NCBI RefSeq assembly: GCF_025766255.1
Contig: NW_026516668.1
Location: forward strand, 186,001 to 250,000
Reading direction: 5' to 3'
DNA: 64,000 nucleotides
Source: Zychaea mexicana
Taxonomy: Eukaryota; Mucoromycota; Mucoromycetes; Mucorales; Lichtheimiaceae
Positions 11,460 through 23,597 of this stretch are shown here, piece after piece. A program made the translations under genes and the position numbers. The notes beneath the pieces were generated by a model. That model ran no database searches. It saw only the letters and a program-made list of their open reading frames with translations, and had not been told where the DNA came from. Within the stretch, counting starts at the first letter, position 1, and each line of letters opens with the position of its first letter.

Positions 11460-13090
11460 TTCTACAAAACGCGACACAAGATAGCACCAAGACCCGACGC
11501 AGCTGATGTTAGAAGCCCTAGCAAAGCTCCTCCAGAAACACGAACCGGCGCCGGCTTTCCGCCCGCGTATACGTGGACCCGACACGTATGGTGGCGACCG
11601 TAACCTAGTGCAGTGCAAGGATGGGTACTCTTAGTCGAACAGTACCTCGTCGAGATGGCAGATCTGGCCAAACACCATTAGGTCGATTATGCTGCAACCC
11701 TTTTACGTGGTGAAACCGCACTATGGTGGAGACAGCAAGAACGTCGAGGCGATGTTGACATCTGTAAGGAATTCAAGAAACGCATCAATGCTACGTACAG
11801 CCCACCTAACGCTCCACAACTGGCACGCGATCGCTTGGCAATACTGGTGCAAACGAGCACAGTATTGACATACGTTGCAAGGTCCCAGGCAACATGGGCT
11901 TCACTGCCAGCTCTGATCGAAGAAGAAGCCCTAAACCGCTTCCAACGTGACGTACACCCGACCGTACGTGTCTATGTCATGACATGCTTTCCCACAACAG
12001 CTGATGAAGCAATGCGACTGACGTTGACGTACGAAATCTCGAGTAACCAGACACAACAACTAATTCACGGTACCCACGACTTAGTGACACACGCCGCACA
12101 ACAACAAAAACAACAATTTGTACCTGAGTATCTTCGCTCCTCTGGTGTCGCTCCCATGTACCTGGATGCGATGCGCACAAGAATACAAGGACAATGCGGC
12201 TCGTCCAACTGGCGAGAACAAAACGGCCGTGACCTGGATAATGACAAGGAATGCTACAATTGTGGCGGCTTAGTAGGCCACATTGCCCGCAATTGCTCTT
12301 CGCGCCGTCGCATGAATCAAGGACGATCTGGTCGTCAAGGCCCTTCCGACCAGGGAAACGGCGAAGCACGTCGGGATTAGATGGAGTCCCTTCGCGCCAT
12401 CATTACCACGGATCCGCTCGTCACAACCGAACACAATTGATCGATTTGTCGGGGGACCAAGACCAAGACTCACAGACAATGCAAGAAGCCCTAGAACAAG
12501 ACAGGCAATATTTTTACTCTTCACTCTCAATAAGGAAAACCGCTTTGCCGCTGTATCCAATGTTGTGAATGGCCGTTCATGCAATGTGTTGATTGATTCT
12601 GGTGCTACCAAATCATATGTTGCGTAAAAGAACGCACAAGGATTGCCTATACGTTTAGTATCAATTCGCGTTGGTATCAATTCGCGAGGTTGAAACAGCT
12701 GATGGACATGTGTTGTCAGTTGGTAAGTAGCAGGCGATGCTAGCAGTGGATGCTCAAGGATATACACATCAAGTCTACGCTTATGTCTTTGGTACAAAGT
12801 TCGACCTGATTATCGGTCAAAATTGGCTCAAGTCGGTCCAAACGGTGCCTGATTGGGAACAAGACACGTGGAAGGTCAACACGACCATGATTATACTCTG
12901 CGTCCACACACCAAGCGCCACACTCCTGAGCTCGCCTACCTCTTGTCCCACGGCAAGTGCAATGCCTAGAACGTGCCAAAGAAGTCGATAACATGTATGT
13001 GTGTTTCCTGCGGCCGGACGCTCTAGCTAAGTCGCTCATAGCAGAGTGTCGTAGCCAGATTTGGCCAGACTTTCCTTTTGCCTTTGTCAC
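11460..13090 (+). mobile_element. Decayed Ty3/gypsy-type retroelement: gag and protease remnant
   Basis: Frames read as a retrotransposon gag followed by an aspartic protease, broken by stops. The gag capsid-like part has ATLLRGETALWWRQQ and FKKRINATYSPPNAPQL (about 11680-11840), with an in-frame stop at about 11680. The ORF at 11835-12380 ends in a zinc knuckle CYNCGGLVGHIARNC. A different frame then holds a retropepsin-like core: VLIDSGATKSYVA followed by a stop at about 12625, then FDLIIGQNWLKSVQ near 12800. No reverse transcriptase, RNase H or integrase motif follows, and no LTR pair was recognised. It is therefore a non-autonomous fossil. It sits about 260 bp from the tRNA gene. Confidence 0.75.
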
Positions 13091-13352
13091 AGCTTAACAA
13101 CCATTCGAACATGTAGCCATCATATGGTATTTAGCAACACTAAGAACATATACGGTATTGATCCGCCATAAAGACTTGACAAGAGTATAGCGACGTGCTT
13201 CATTATCAATTAACTGCCTACACACTCTAGTGTATTATCCCCTGGCCACGATACTTCTGCCAAAAAAAAAATTCGTTAAACAGATGAAGCACAAAAAAGA
13301 GAATTGTTCATTGCTTTTACATGATACGAGAGTATGTCAAATAGTAAACATA

Positions 13353-13425
13353 TGCTCCCTGCCAGGATCGAACTGGCGACCTTCAGATTATGAGACTGAC
13401 GCGCTGCCGACTGCGCTAAGGAAGC
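13353..13425 (-). tRNA. tRNA-Met (anticodon CAT), elongator type
   Basis: A 73-nt minus-strand sequence that folds as a complete cloverleaf. The acceptor stem pairs GCTTCCT with AGGGAGC (one G-U), with discriminator A. The D arm is GCGC/GCGC, the anticodon stem-loop is TCAGT-CTCATAA-TCTGA, and the T arm is GCCAG-TTCGATC-CTGGC. No intron is present. The GC-starting acceptor stem indicates elongator rather than initiator Met. The internal B box (GTTCGATCC) is intact. The nearest T run that could stop Pol III lies some 50 nt past the 3' end. Confidence 0.96.
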
Positions 13426-14352
13426 TCTTGCTTTTGCGATGTTGCAAAAAACACTCTCAACAGCGTTTAAGAAAACGTCGGGGGGGGTGGTGGTGGTAGT
13501 GGTGGTAGTTAGTTATTAAAAAAAGAAATTCTGCCCTAGAAATCTGGGTTGACTGGCAAAATAGTTGGGCCTATTGGTTTTGCTGATATTAGAACACAAT
13601 GCTACTCATAATACATTTTTCTCTATGATGTACTACTTTACTAGATTCAGTGTGGCTTCTCGATCAGTTAGATCAAGATTGTACATTCCATCTAAGATTG
13701 CATAATTAGGGGCCGTTAAGAGAATTTTCTTACTCATTCACCCTTTGCCTTTCATGAGACATTATATATACATAGAGACACAGTAGCTGTGTGTACTACC
13801 AGTTGTGGTTCAGTTCCTCCAATATAATATGATATCACTGCTTCAAGGTTCTTCACTGCCCACATCACCTTTTTTTTATAATGTACTATGCCTTGCCACT
13901 CGTAACACAGCTCATTCATGACGTACTACCTTGGGATTACCTTGCCATTTTCAATTGACCTGTCTATTAAGTTTGCACAATTCGAGCATAGTGCATTTCT
14001 GTTATTTGCTTCCTCCCTTGCCTTCTATCAGATATAATATGCACGCACATATGCAGCTATACATAACACAGGTTGTAGTATCTTTTCCTACACTTAAAAA
14101 ACAATATTTTACTCTAAATACTATCCATCCTTTTATTTTGAAACGCAGTTTGGTTCTTTAACAGTAGCATGTTACAGCTATGTGAAAGTAGTTTATATAT
14201 TGTTTTTTTGAGCTTGCTATTTGTACCAAGCATTGAAATCTTCTTTCTTTCCAAATAGCGTTCAACGCTCATATTTATGATTATATCTAGCTACATATTA
14301 TCGAAGATACAGATTTTTTTCTCTTTCATATGATATACCCGATACGATTCTT

Positions 14353-14401
14353 CGATTCTACCGATACTGATTCGATTCCCTCAAAGAATCGGTAGGAATC
14401 G
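14353..14401. repeat. Imperfect palindrome built from CGATTC motifs
   Basis: The arm CGATTCTACCGAT at 14353-14365 is the reverse complement of ATCGGTAGGAATCG at 14388-14401 apart from one inserted base. CGATTC-type hexamers also occur just upstream and inside the loop. Confidence 0.7.
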
Positions 14402-14883
14402 TCTCGTGTGGAACCGTAGAGGCTAGGGAGGATGATTGTAAAAGGATATATTAAGGGGTCAGTGCTGTATCCAACATGATCAATAACACATACTCTTCAA
14501 TTAGTCATTAACGACTGCTGTTATTTCCCTCATAGCCTCACTTGTGCGGACATTTCTTTATTCATACACATCTTGGTGAAACACTGATCAGCTATGCTCA
14601 GGAAGAAGTTGTCATTATTTGGATCACGTAATTCACATTAGCTACTATCTGATGAGGCATTTACCCAGATGTACCTTTTACTCAGGCATCATACATTACT
14701 TAATCCTATATGATTGATTTATAACATCAATTCATCCGTTCAATGCACACGTTGTGGTAGTTGCCAAGGATAAGCCATTTCTTATAAATAGTAAGAACTT
14801 CTGTTATCATAATAAACTAGTTTCAATTCCTTTCGGGTCTCATTGACTTATTCTGTCTCTTTTAGTTTTTTTTGATATTACAG

Positions 14884-14990
14884 TCAGGTTAAGGGTCTAA
14901 CCTATCGACCTATAGGTTAAGATAACACTAACCCGACCCAACCTACTCAACCTGTCGTGTCAAAACTTGGGTTGACAGGTTAAGACTGAT
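14884..14990. repeat. Clustered AGGTTAAG repeats with two palindromes
   Basis: The octamer AGGTTAAG occurs three times (near 14885, 14913 and 14978). TAACCTAT and ATAGGTTA face each other around 14898-14919, and AACCTGTC faces GACAGGTT around 14957-14985. The arrangement suggests the end of a decayed element. Confidence 0.55.
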
Positions 14991-15069
14991 TTCACTAATT
15001 TCTTACCAACATGAAACAAAATGACGAAGTTAAGAAGAAAATATATACTAAAAGTAAAATAAATAGGCT

Positions 15070-15495
15070 CTGTGGTAAACTAAGATCCGGTACAGACAGA
15101 TGTCTTGATAGAAGGTTTCTCTTTACCGCACCAGGATCCAATAAGGGACACGGTTGCGCACATGCACCTAGCTGGATTGAAATGTGAATCCTTCATATAA
15201 CTCAGTAAAGAAACCAAGTATGAAACAAGCGTCCAAGAACACATCTCAGACCATCATAAAAGTTTTTAATTCGTTCTTACAGCAAAGCACCAGTAAGGTC
15301 CTTACTGACAAAGAATTGATAAGCTTTCCACCTTCAGATCTGTTTCTCCGTTAAGACCGAGTTCTCAAACAATGTTTGAAAGTTAGATATAAAAGAAGAT
15401 AGTTTCTATAGCTGATATTGTACTTTGTTCAATTTTTTGAATATAATCCATTCTTGAACGACTTATTTGTCTTTGCTTATTTCGATTTACCACAG
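15070..15495. repeat. Possible MITE-like element bounded by 10-bp inverted repeats
   Basis: CTGTGGTAAA at 15070-15079 is exactly reverse-complemented by TTTACCACAG at 15486-15495. The flanks outside both ends are also ATAAATA-like. No coding capacity lies between them. A 10-bp match could be chance, so this stays tentative. Confidence 0.35.
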
Positions 15496-16499
15496 GCTCA
15501 ATAATTTTATTTATTGATTGTGTATTTTAATAAATCGGCTATACTAGCATCAGCATCAAATAGCCAGAACTCAGAAACCTAATGGGCAGGTTGGGATGGA
15601 GGCAGAGAGAATTTAAAGAATCTAAAAAAAAGGGAAGCCAAAAAAGTCAGCAGTAAGAAGAAGCAGTACTTTATTACATAGTCTGAGTGAGATGGGCTAA
15701 ATAGTGTGTTTTGTAATAAGTAGTGGGTGATAGGCGATCATATTCCTGTCCTTCCTGTGCGTCTATAGCAGATGAAATAAAAGAAAAGTTGTCATATATG
15801 AGATCGCGGTATTGACAACAAAAGCCGCACTGAATATAAATGGTAGGTACTGAGGAGCAAGGACAGGGCAGTGAAGAAAAAGGATAGGTGTAAAGAAAAG
15901 AGAAGTAGTACTGGAGCAGTGACAAAAAAAGGATGTGGTGAAGAAAGAGTGACAAAAAGGGCTACAGAGAAGAAAGCAGTGTTGCTGTAACTGTACTAGG
16001 GATGAAGCAACAATAAAAAGATCGAGCTATAGTAATACTCATTGCTGTTTAATAATAGTTAAACATTGTGTTTAGTCACTGTAGATAAGTTGGTTCAGAC
16101 GATCGCAAAAATTTAAGGGAAACATAGCAGTACCATCTGGGAGTTTGAAGAAAATGATGTATTTGCTCCAAAAACATCTAGCTACACCAGCATTAAAGAA
16201 GCTTTATCTTCTATGCTACATAATAGATCAGCTAAAACTTTAAGCATATACGCGTCTGAAGCATGGTCAAACTGGGCATGATGTCTATATACCCAAAAGC
16301 AAAAGATGTACCGTTTTCTAAGTAGTAGTTATATGTTCCATTCTAAGCATCGTATACAGCAATAAAGGTACATACATATAATAGTTTTTCGTTTTATCAC
16401 AAAGTAATTTTTATTTTCTCAGTTATTCTTTTTAATACCTGACAACCTTTGTACCTAGCATAGCACCTACCTCACCTGTTTTGACAGCACCCTCCCAAC

Positions 16500-18710
16500 A
16501 TGTCTTTTGACAACGAACCTGTCACACTTTCGCAATCGGAAATGGCAAGCGTTACCAGCGACTCGAGATCTGTTTCCAGCCAACAAATATCCACAGACAA
16601 CCTGAACCAGCCTTGGATCTACAAGTACCACGTGACCAGGGCAAACAAGGACGATAGAAAGGTAGTCAGCATCAGCTGCATCTTCAACACCGCAAGATGT
16701 CAATATCAATCCACTGGTTGGTCGACGGGAAACATTATACGTCACTTGAAAAGCAAACCCAATGTTACTGCCGAGAAACTAGAAAAAGGTATTCTTAAAC
16801 CAGCTGGTCCTCTTGATTCGTTCGTGCGCAGTGGTCAGACGATCCAACCAGCAACCGTTACCCGAGACAACTATTGCACGCAACTTGCACGCTTTGTCAC
16901 TGCTGGCAAAACTGCATATAAGATCGTCGAACACGAGGATTTCCGCAAGTTAATCCAGATAGCATAGGCTGCAGCAAGTGAGGATATTGTCGCCCCAATA
17001 TCTGCAAATACAGCTAAGAGCGATGTCACCCAAGCTGTATCAAGCTGAAAAGGCGCGCATCATGTCATACGTTCTCTATTAATGTCTGGACTACGCAGTG
17101 GGGTGCTGATTTTATGGTATCACCGCTCACTTCATGACGACAACTGGAAGCAATGCAAGGTGCTTGCCGGCCTTAAGCATCCAGACGAGAGCCATTCTTG
17201 GGAGGCGCTTGCAGATCACTTTTTGAAGCATTGAAGGTGCTTAACGATTTTGGCATTGCCCACCTCCTGTTCACAATCACTACCCACAGTTCCGCCAACG
17301 ATCGCACTATGGCAAAAGAAATCGAAAAGCGCGGTGACAATAGCGGCTCGTTCCAATTTGTGGCTAAGGAGCATCTGATTCCATGTGTCGGTCATGTCGT
17401 CAATTTGGCTGGGCAGGTGCTTATTAAGGGTGGTTTACGCACGCAAGCATATGGGGATGCTGTAGTGATCGACCAGTCGCAAGCAGAAGTCGACCAAGAT
17501 ATCACCAATGTCATTTCCAAAGCTCGATATGGCAAAAAAAATCCAAAAAATCAGGTACTAGATATCAGTCATTGATTATTTTTTCTCGATTCTCCTCTCA
17601 TCAGATCCTATTTTTCTATTACTTACCGATGCATGTTCGTTCTCCATCCTCTTATGATTTAGACTCTCAACCACCAAATATCCAAAGCAGTATTTCGAGC
17701 ATTGTATTTCAAAGTATGACAAGCAGCTCAAGCAGATTTTGGATGTGCGGACAAAATGGAAATCGACGCATGATATGATGCACCGGTTGATAGAAGTGAA
17801 AGACTCGTACAATGCCACTTGCGACTATTTCACTGAGCTGACAAAGTACCGGTTGGAGATAAGTGAAGGGCTCTACTTGAACAAAGCGATGGTGCTGTTG
17901 GAAAGCTTTAAGCTTACGACCATCGAATTATCTTCTACGCAGTAAGTAAAGTGGTTTTCGCGAAAAAAGAGAGGAAAAGCTTCACTCGCTAAGTTTACTA
18001 ACAAATAATACCCATCCATTAACAAGGTCATTTTCGCTTACAATGTTCTTAATGACGACCTTGAGGATTTCCGCACAGACGAAGCAAACCTGCCCGTCAT
18101 GCGCGCTGCTGCAGGAAAAGCGCAGCAAAAACTGCAAGAGTACTATGGGAGAACAGACGACTCAGAACGTGTATGTTGTGGCGACTGCAATAAATTCAAG
18201 CTTGAAAGATCAATACTGGGCTGACCAAACTGGGAAGATATCTACCAAGGCGAGGCAAGGCGAAAGGTTTAATTGGAATGGGCCAAATTCAGAATTCTGG
18301 TGCCACTGAGAGCCCAAGACGAAAAAAACGATCGGCAAAATTGTTACCGCTTGAAGCGTTGTCGCACCGATGACGAGCTAGCCGCATATATGCATGAACC
18401 ACCTCATGCTGTAACTGGTGATGAAGGAAGTGATATCAATCGTGAGCTCGAGTACTGGAAGCGCACAAATTCAACATACACGCAACTTTTCAAGATGGCG
18501 CGCAAATTCCTAGCAGTGCCAGCAACATCTACTTCGTGTGAGCGACTATTTTCAGAGGTAAAGGATTTCGTGCCGTCAGAAAGGAATCGCTTGGGCTCAC
18601 ATGCATTAACAGAAAGCGTAATGGTATTCTTTTTCCTTCTTCCTTTTTTTTTTGCAATCGTTTTTCTTTTCCCAATACCCGCACCTCCCCGAGCGCGCGC
18701 GTTGGAATGA
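16500..18710 (+). mobile_element. Decayed hAT-family transposase
   Basis: Several plus-strand frames together read as a hAT transposase broken by stops. The N-terminal part (16500-16967, 155 residues) starts MSFDNEPVTLSQSEMASV and has a BED-finger-like segment with CIFNTARCQYQ and GNIIRHLKSK. A middle part (17198-17575) contains HLIPCVGHVVNLAGQ, the usual Cys-X-X-His-X-X-Asn-Leu block of hAT transposases. The C-terminal part (18273-18710) has the dimerisation domain FKMARKFLAVPATSTSCERL followed by FSEVKDFVPSERNRL. Multiple stops and frame changes show it is inactive. Terminal inverted repeats were not identified. Confidence 0.8.
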
Positions 18711-18869
18711 AGACGGAGTTGAGACACACTGATGAATCATCTCTCGATTTGCAGGAATGTGTTTATTCATGGGGATAAGGGCGAGTAGCGATACATATCG
18801 ACTGACCAACTGATGACTACAGAAGGCGACTCAATTTCTTTTAGACAACAGGACGTCCGTGAACGCCGG

Positions 18870-20014
18870 CTACTCCGGTGAGCGCGGGCGCTTCCGGACC
18901 TCGCGATGGTAACGAGCACCAGAAGTAATTCTAGTGACATCGAGCGGGGTAGGAATAGGAGCTAGACTACGATTGGTAACATGGGCTTCGCTGCGACGGG
19001 TATTTGGAGGGGCAACCTGGGCTAGTCTATTTCTAAGCGCGTTCTCGGCTTCGCTGATTGTACGATTGAGGTTCCTGATGCGTGTGTTGTTGGTGGTGCG
19101 AACGTGTCCACTGATGGTGAGAGCGCGCCGGATGAGCTGATACTCACGATGATGCAGTGGTGGATAATTGTTGTGACCCCCTGTGGCTGCGCGCTGAGCG
19201 GCCCTGACTCTCTGCTGGGCGGTGATAAGAGGCAGAAGATAGTTTCGGTGACGTTCGATGTAGAGAACATGCTCCACTGTGATATTCGGGTTGTCGAAGA
19301 TAACGCGGGCGGCCTCAACGCGATCGTCGATAGACGCCTGGCTGCGTCCACACGTGTCGGCACTCACGACATGCTGCTCCAGGTTGAGGGCGTCAGGTCG
19401 GCGGCCATTGCGCCAAGTAGTGTAGGCCTCGCGCTCGTACTGAGACATCATGTGCTGCGCTGCTTGCTCTGGTGGCTCATCCCGAGGAGTGGTCCACGCC
19501 TCACCTACGTTGGAAGACAAAGTGTAACCACGAATAATCAATTGCTGCAAGCTGTGCATGGATTCGGCGAGCTGCTTCAAATCGTCATTTTCGGTCGGTA
19601 ACTGAAGAAGGCCGCCATCCAAACGAGGATCAGGCTGGTTGCGCGCGTGGTGTGTGTGACACCCATGTGGGCCTCGAGAGAACGCGGCTGCGATTGCTGC
19701 TGTTGCTGAGTTGGCGCTGTCGGTTGCTGTGCATGCTGGGATGCCGATCCGGGTGTTGCTACTAAGCTGGGTTGCTGAAATTGCTGGATGCCAATGGGAG
19801 AAACACTGGCAGGACCTTCAAGGGCATGAGGAGGTGGCGGAGCACCAAGAGGGAAGAGAGGCGCAGAGGTGACGAGAGCCTGCGATGATGGACCCGCGGG
19901 GGCGGACAGAGAAGTAGTAGCAATAATTTCGACGTCGCTTTGGCTTTCCCCGACTGAAGGAAAATGCTGTGAGTCATGTTCACCCACAAGAGTATCCTCT
20001 CCAGTATCAGACAT
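18870..20014 (-). pseudogene. Unrecognised ORF pair in overlapping frames, transposon-neighbour protein
   Basis: Two minus-strand open frames look like one protein. The first (20014-19577) starts MSDTGEDTLVGEHDSQHF and is Ala/Pro/Ser/Gln-rich. The second (frame open from about 19630, stop at 18870) is charged and helical, with PTENDDLKQLAESMHSLQQL and later YLLPLITAQQRVRAAQRAA. They overlap over 19577-19622 and differ by a -1 shift. This could be a frameshift mutation, a programmed slip or an unseen intron. The segment appears richer in G+C than its surroundings. I do not recognise a domain. Position next to the hAT remnant suggests a mobile-element protein, but that is inference only. Confidence 0.4.
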
Positions 20015-20364
20015 GTTAGGATCTCCAAGAGAATCGGTGATGTTGGTGCTGCTGCGAGGTGCCAAGTTGTGAAGGACTGGCTGGTACGTGAATTGGTGAT
20101 ACGGAGCGTTAGCGAGAAGAGGGTGAGGAAGAAGAAGAGATAGTGCGATTGCGAAGATTGAGTTGAGTTGATTGAGTAGGATGGCGTCGACTCATTGAAA
20201 TTCGTCGGTTGAATCCAAGTATAATATGCTGATCTTCGTCTTTTGTAAAATCTCGTCTCTTACTGCCGCCCTCTATTGTCCGTTTTCATTATTACGCATG
20301 AGTGTTCTTTGCGGGGTTTAAAGCAGTAACCTGGATCAACACCAAAATCACTCTATTTGCGACC

Positions 20365-20747
20365 ATGTCTTTCACGCGTTTTCCGAACAGCAACGTTGTT
20401 CAACATATTCAGCTCTTTAAGGATAATGAAGGCCATTTGGTGTACAACACAGACATCGGCTGGCAACTTTTCCAAAAACGCTATGGTCACTTCAAGTTGG
20501 GCATTAGCATCAGCACGGTTTGCCTTGGTGCTGTCCAATGTACCAAGGACAGTTGGAAGAAATGTTGAGGCCTGGGTTTACTAAGGCTAACAGCAGAGAG
20601 CAATTGGAAGCTGGCTGTACTTTTTGCCCGGAGAAATTGCCTTTGGATCATATTGGATGTGATGTAAAAGTCAATATGAATTTTACTGGCAATGGCGGCA
20701 AATCTTATCCACGCTTCATTTCCGCGCGTTCGTCATCAACAAAGTAG
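20365..20747 (+). pseudogene. Fragment of a possible GCM/WRKY-like zinc-finger protein
   Basis: Two plus-strand frames carry parts of one domain: MSFTRFPNSNVVQHIQLF and FKLGISISTVCLGAVQC in the first, then, after a frame change, LEAGCTFCPEKLPLDHIGC and GNGGKSYPRF. Spacing of Cys and His residues resembles the GCM/WRKY-type zinc fingers I recall next to Mucoromycota transposases. No complete reading frame exists. The family suggestion is weak. Confidence 0.3.
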
Positions 20748-23138
20748 CAACAATCCAGTGGCCTCCACTTTTGCGCTATTACAGCAATGTGAATGAAAAA
20801 TACGGTCTTGAACAAGGGTGACTGGAGATGTACGCACCATTGAGGGATTTAAAAGGTAATTCTGACAGTGCATAAACGCTAAAGTAACTAACATATGTCT
20901 TCAGTTTAACTCAGAATATACATAATGAACATACACAAACACACATATAAATATATATATATAGAAATAAGAACATGAATAACCAATGATCGCGCTCAAT
21001 AAATAAGCAATTAATAACATACAGAGTAAGTTCAATGATCTTCACTGCCATATCGTCCTGTAAGTGTTACAAAATGCATTTTTATTTGCGGTCGGATGAG
21101 ATCAATAGTATGGAAGCAATGGCTACACAAAAAAATCGTAAAAAATGGTACTTCAATTCCCACAAAAATATCCCACAAAAAAAAAGACCGCACCCATTCA
21201 TCTTATGAAGTACTTATGGTTGTCCCTTTTCCAAACTCAATATCTATTGTAAAACCATACCACATGCTTCAGTAACAACAGCACGCGGCTCAGAGAATGA
21301 CGTTGGGTAGTAATTGTGGTAAAGCACACTACTCTGAGATTGGTCCGGACAACTCCTCAACCCACTCCGCCTGCTTCGTAACTATTATAATGCAGTAGAA
21401 GGAACACCACGCAAGGGAACACCATACACACAGATGAGCTACTATAGATAATACATAAGCAGCACCATACCAATACTCCCTGAAACAAAAATCACAACTA
21501 TATAAGTTAGAAACATCATTACAAAGACATCTGATCTTGTTACTTTAACTTTTTATAAGCTTTTCCTAGTGCATCTCCAACGGGTTGGTTAAATTTTTTC
21601 TTATCGGCAAGCCGGCGTCACAGCAGAAGCATAGAGATACCATGTTTCTTCAACGGCTGCGGTTTACTATTGAGTTACAGCTATTTTGGAAAACTCTGGC
21701 TAAATTTGACTCTTTGCTTAAATAAAACAGCATTAAGCACACGAAGTTTGCGAAGTTATTCTGACTGCTAAAATAGGATTTAGCACGACCATTCGAGATG
21801 ACCTTTTTACATCACCACATTTTCGAAATTAAAGGTTCTTTTTCTTTCTAAAAACTTTTGCAGCTCTTAAAGTTTGGAGAACTATCAGAAGCAGTTATAA
21901 AACATTGTACCAAGGTATGTTCCATTTCATACACGATTGTCGCCTCCTTTAGCTTTCTTTCTGTCGAAGATTGAGTTATATGCACAAGGGTTTGCAGGTG
22001 TATGAGCTGATATAGTTGGTAAAGCTACTAGTAACTATATATTTTACAGAGACAGTCAGGATTGTAGTTTGGCGAAGGCAGACAAACGATTTATGTGCAT
22101 TTTTCCTTTTACTGAAGGTGAACCAGATCCCGACGACACAAATCATTATGGCGGACCAATGCCTTGTTGGCCGGTGCAAATATGAAGCGCTCTCCAACTT
22201 ACGTGTGTAAAATGACGATCAACTTTTTCATCTACCCTTAAGTTACCTAAAGTAGACTATCAAAGAAACAAAGACGAAGTGTATGATGACCTCAGTAACT
22301 AAACGGATGGTAAAAGACTCCACAATACTGAAATCCATCTTGCACACCCTCATAAAGGTGGTGATAAACGCAATTCCTTCTTCTAGCTTACTAATCGCAA
22401 TATGCTACCCTTTCTGGCTTTGTTCTCGCTCTATAGTCCACTGTAGCTTCTGGATTACTGTATGATTTAAGCACACACAAGCTATGTCTAAGGCGATCTT
22501 TAATTAGAGCCATTCTTGTTTCTGCGCGGTTCCAGCCTCTTGTTCGAATAACTTGCCCCAGAAATTCAGGATCCCCCGGCACTTGAACTGATCTCCGAAT
22601 AGGCCGACTTGCTTTCAGTCAAAGCTGATCAAGCGGCAAACAATAGGAGAGATGTATAGATAAACATGACAGATTTGTCAAACTTGAAGGGTACAGATAA
22701 AGTTGCAGCATTGTACTACTTACGTAACCTTGCTCGCAAATTGAAAAGGATTTGGTGCGCCACTCGGTAGTAGATAATGCACTCGAAATTGGCTCGAGTA
22801 TCATGTAGTCCTTAATCTTCTGAGCAAAGCTCGTGTCTTTTCTTCTGTACGTTACTATGTATATATCGGCTTCCTCTCCACTGAAGGACATTTGTGCGCA
22901 TACGTACGCGTTTCATTTTTAAAAAAAGCTTTGAAAGAGCAACAATAATGTTGGGCAATATGTATAGCCTCACTTCACATGTAGAGCAAAGTTTGCACAT
23001 GCGTTCACGGCAGCAGCCGTTGCAACGAATGACCACCCGGTGGTTGCTATGGAGACCTGTGTTGGAATCGGAGTGATTGCTCGGGAGGCTTGTGTGCCGG
23101 TGCTTGAAAGAAGAGAAAAAAATTTTCGCGCTCGAAAC
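20748..23138. other. Intergenic, no gene recognised
   Basis: About 2.4 kb, mostly AT-rich, with a short TA microsatellite near 20955. All open frames are under 95 codons and lack family motifs or matching splice sites. Nothing structured was recognised until the snoRNA host promoter at the right end. Confidence 0.5.
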
Positions 23139-23146
23139 TATTTAAG
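23139..23146 (+). promoter_or_regulatory. TATA-like box of the snoRNA host gene
   Basis: TATTTAAG about 25-35 bp before a pyrimidine-rich stretch (TTTCATTCCTCTTTCAC) that is a likely transcription start. It precedes the first host-gene exon. Confidence 0.4.
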
Positions 23147-23275
23147 GAGCTCCAAACCGGGTCTATTTTCTTTTCATTCCTCTTTCACTCATGGTTTCAT
23201 TCTAAGGCAAGTATTAACTTTTTTTCTTTTCACCCTGCTCCCTCTACTGCTCGCGCGTCTATGCTTGGACTTGAT

Positions 23276-23367
23276 GGGAGTGCGTTGATGAATCAAGATT
23301 TCTCTGAACACACAAGGGTTATGTGGACTAGGACTTGTTAATGGAATTCCTCGTATCTGAGTCTCTC
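23276..23367 (+). ncRNA. snR57: Box C/D snoRNA, predicted snR57 homolog (18S Gm1572)
   Basis: Lies inside host intron 1. Box C (TTGATGA) is at 23285-23291, box D' (CTGA) at 23304-23307 and box D (CTGA) at 23357-23360. The sequence before box D ends GGAATTCCTCGTAT. Its GGAATTCCTCGT part is perfectly complementary over 12 nt to the small-subunit rRNA segment ACGAGGAATTCC. By the D+5 rule the methylated base is the first G of that segment, which is G1572 in yeast numbering, the known target of snR57. A loose outer stem GGGAG/CTCTC flanks the boxes. The exact RNA ends are estimates. Confidence 0.85.
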
Positions 23368-23597
23368 TTTGCAAAAAGCTGTTGCACGCGCGAACAGTAT
23401 TAGACAAAATCTTTGTTTTCTTTTTGCTAACATGTTCGCTGTTTCTCAATTACAGATTCCCATGGTTCCAAGTCAAGAATGTACTTTTCCTCCCCATAAG
23501 TCATCCAAATGAAGGCTTCTTTTCTTTCTTAGTGTAAGTACAAACATCTCCCTCTCTTTTACCCCCGCTTCCAATTTTTGGCACATTCCCTACCCGA

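Larger units (their letters stand above)
13426..16150. other. Intergenic repeat-rich stretch, no gene recognised
   Basis: About 2.7 kb of AT-rich DNA with stops in all frames. It contains the three inverted-repeat clusters listed separately at 14353-14401, 14884-14990 and 15070-15495, which look like remains of small non-coding transposable elements. The open frame 15674-15955 (reverse) is low in complexity and has no recognised motif. Confidence 0.5.

Noticed and set aside
22440..22600. Possible tRNA suggested by TTCGAAT near 22550
   Set aside because: No acceptor, D or anticodon stems can be formed around it.
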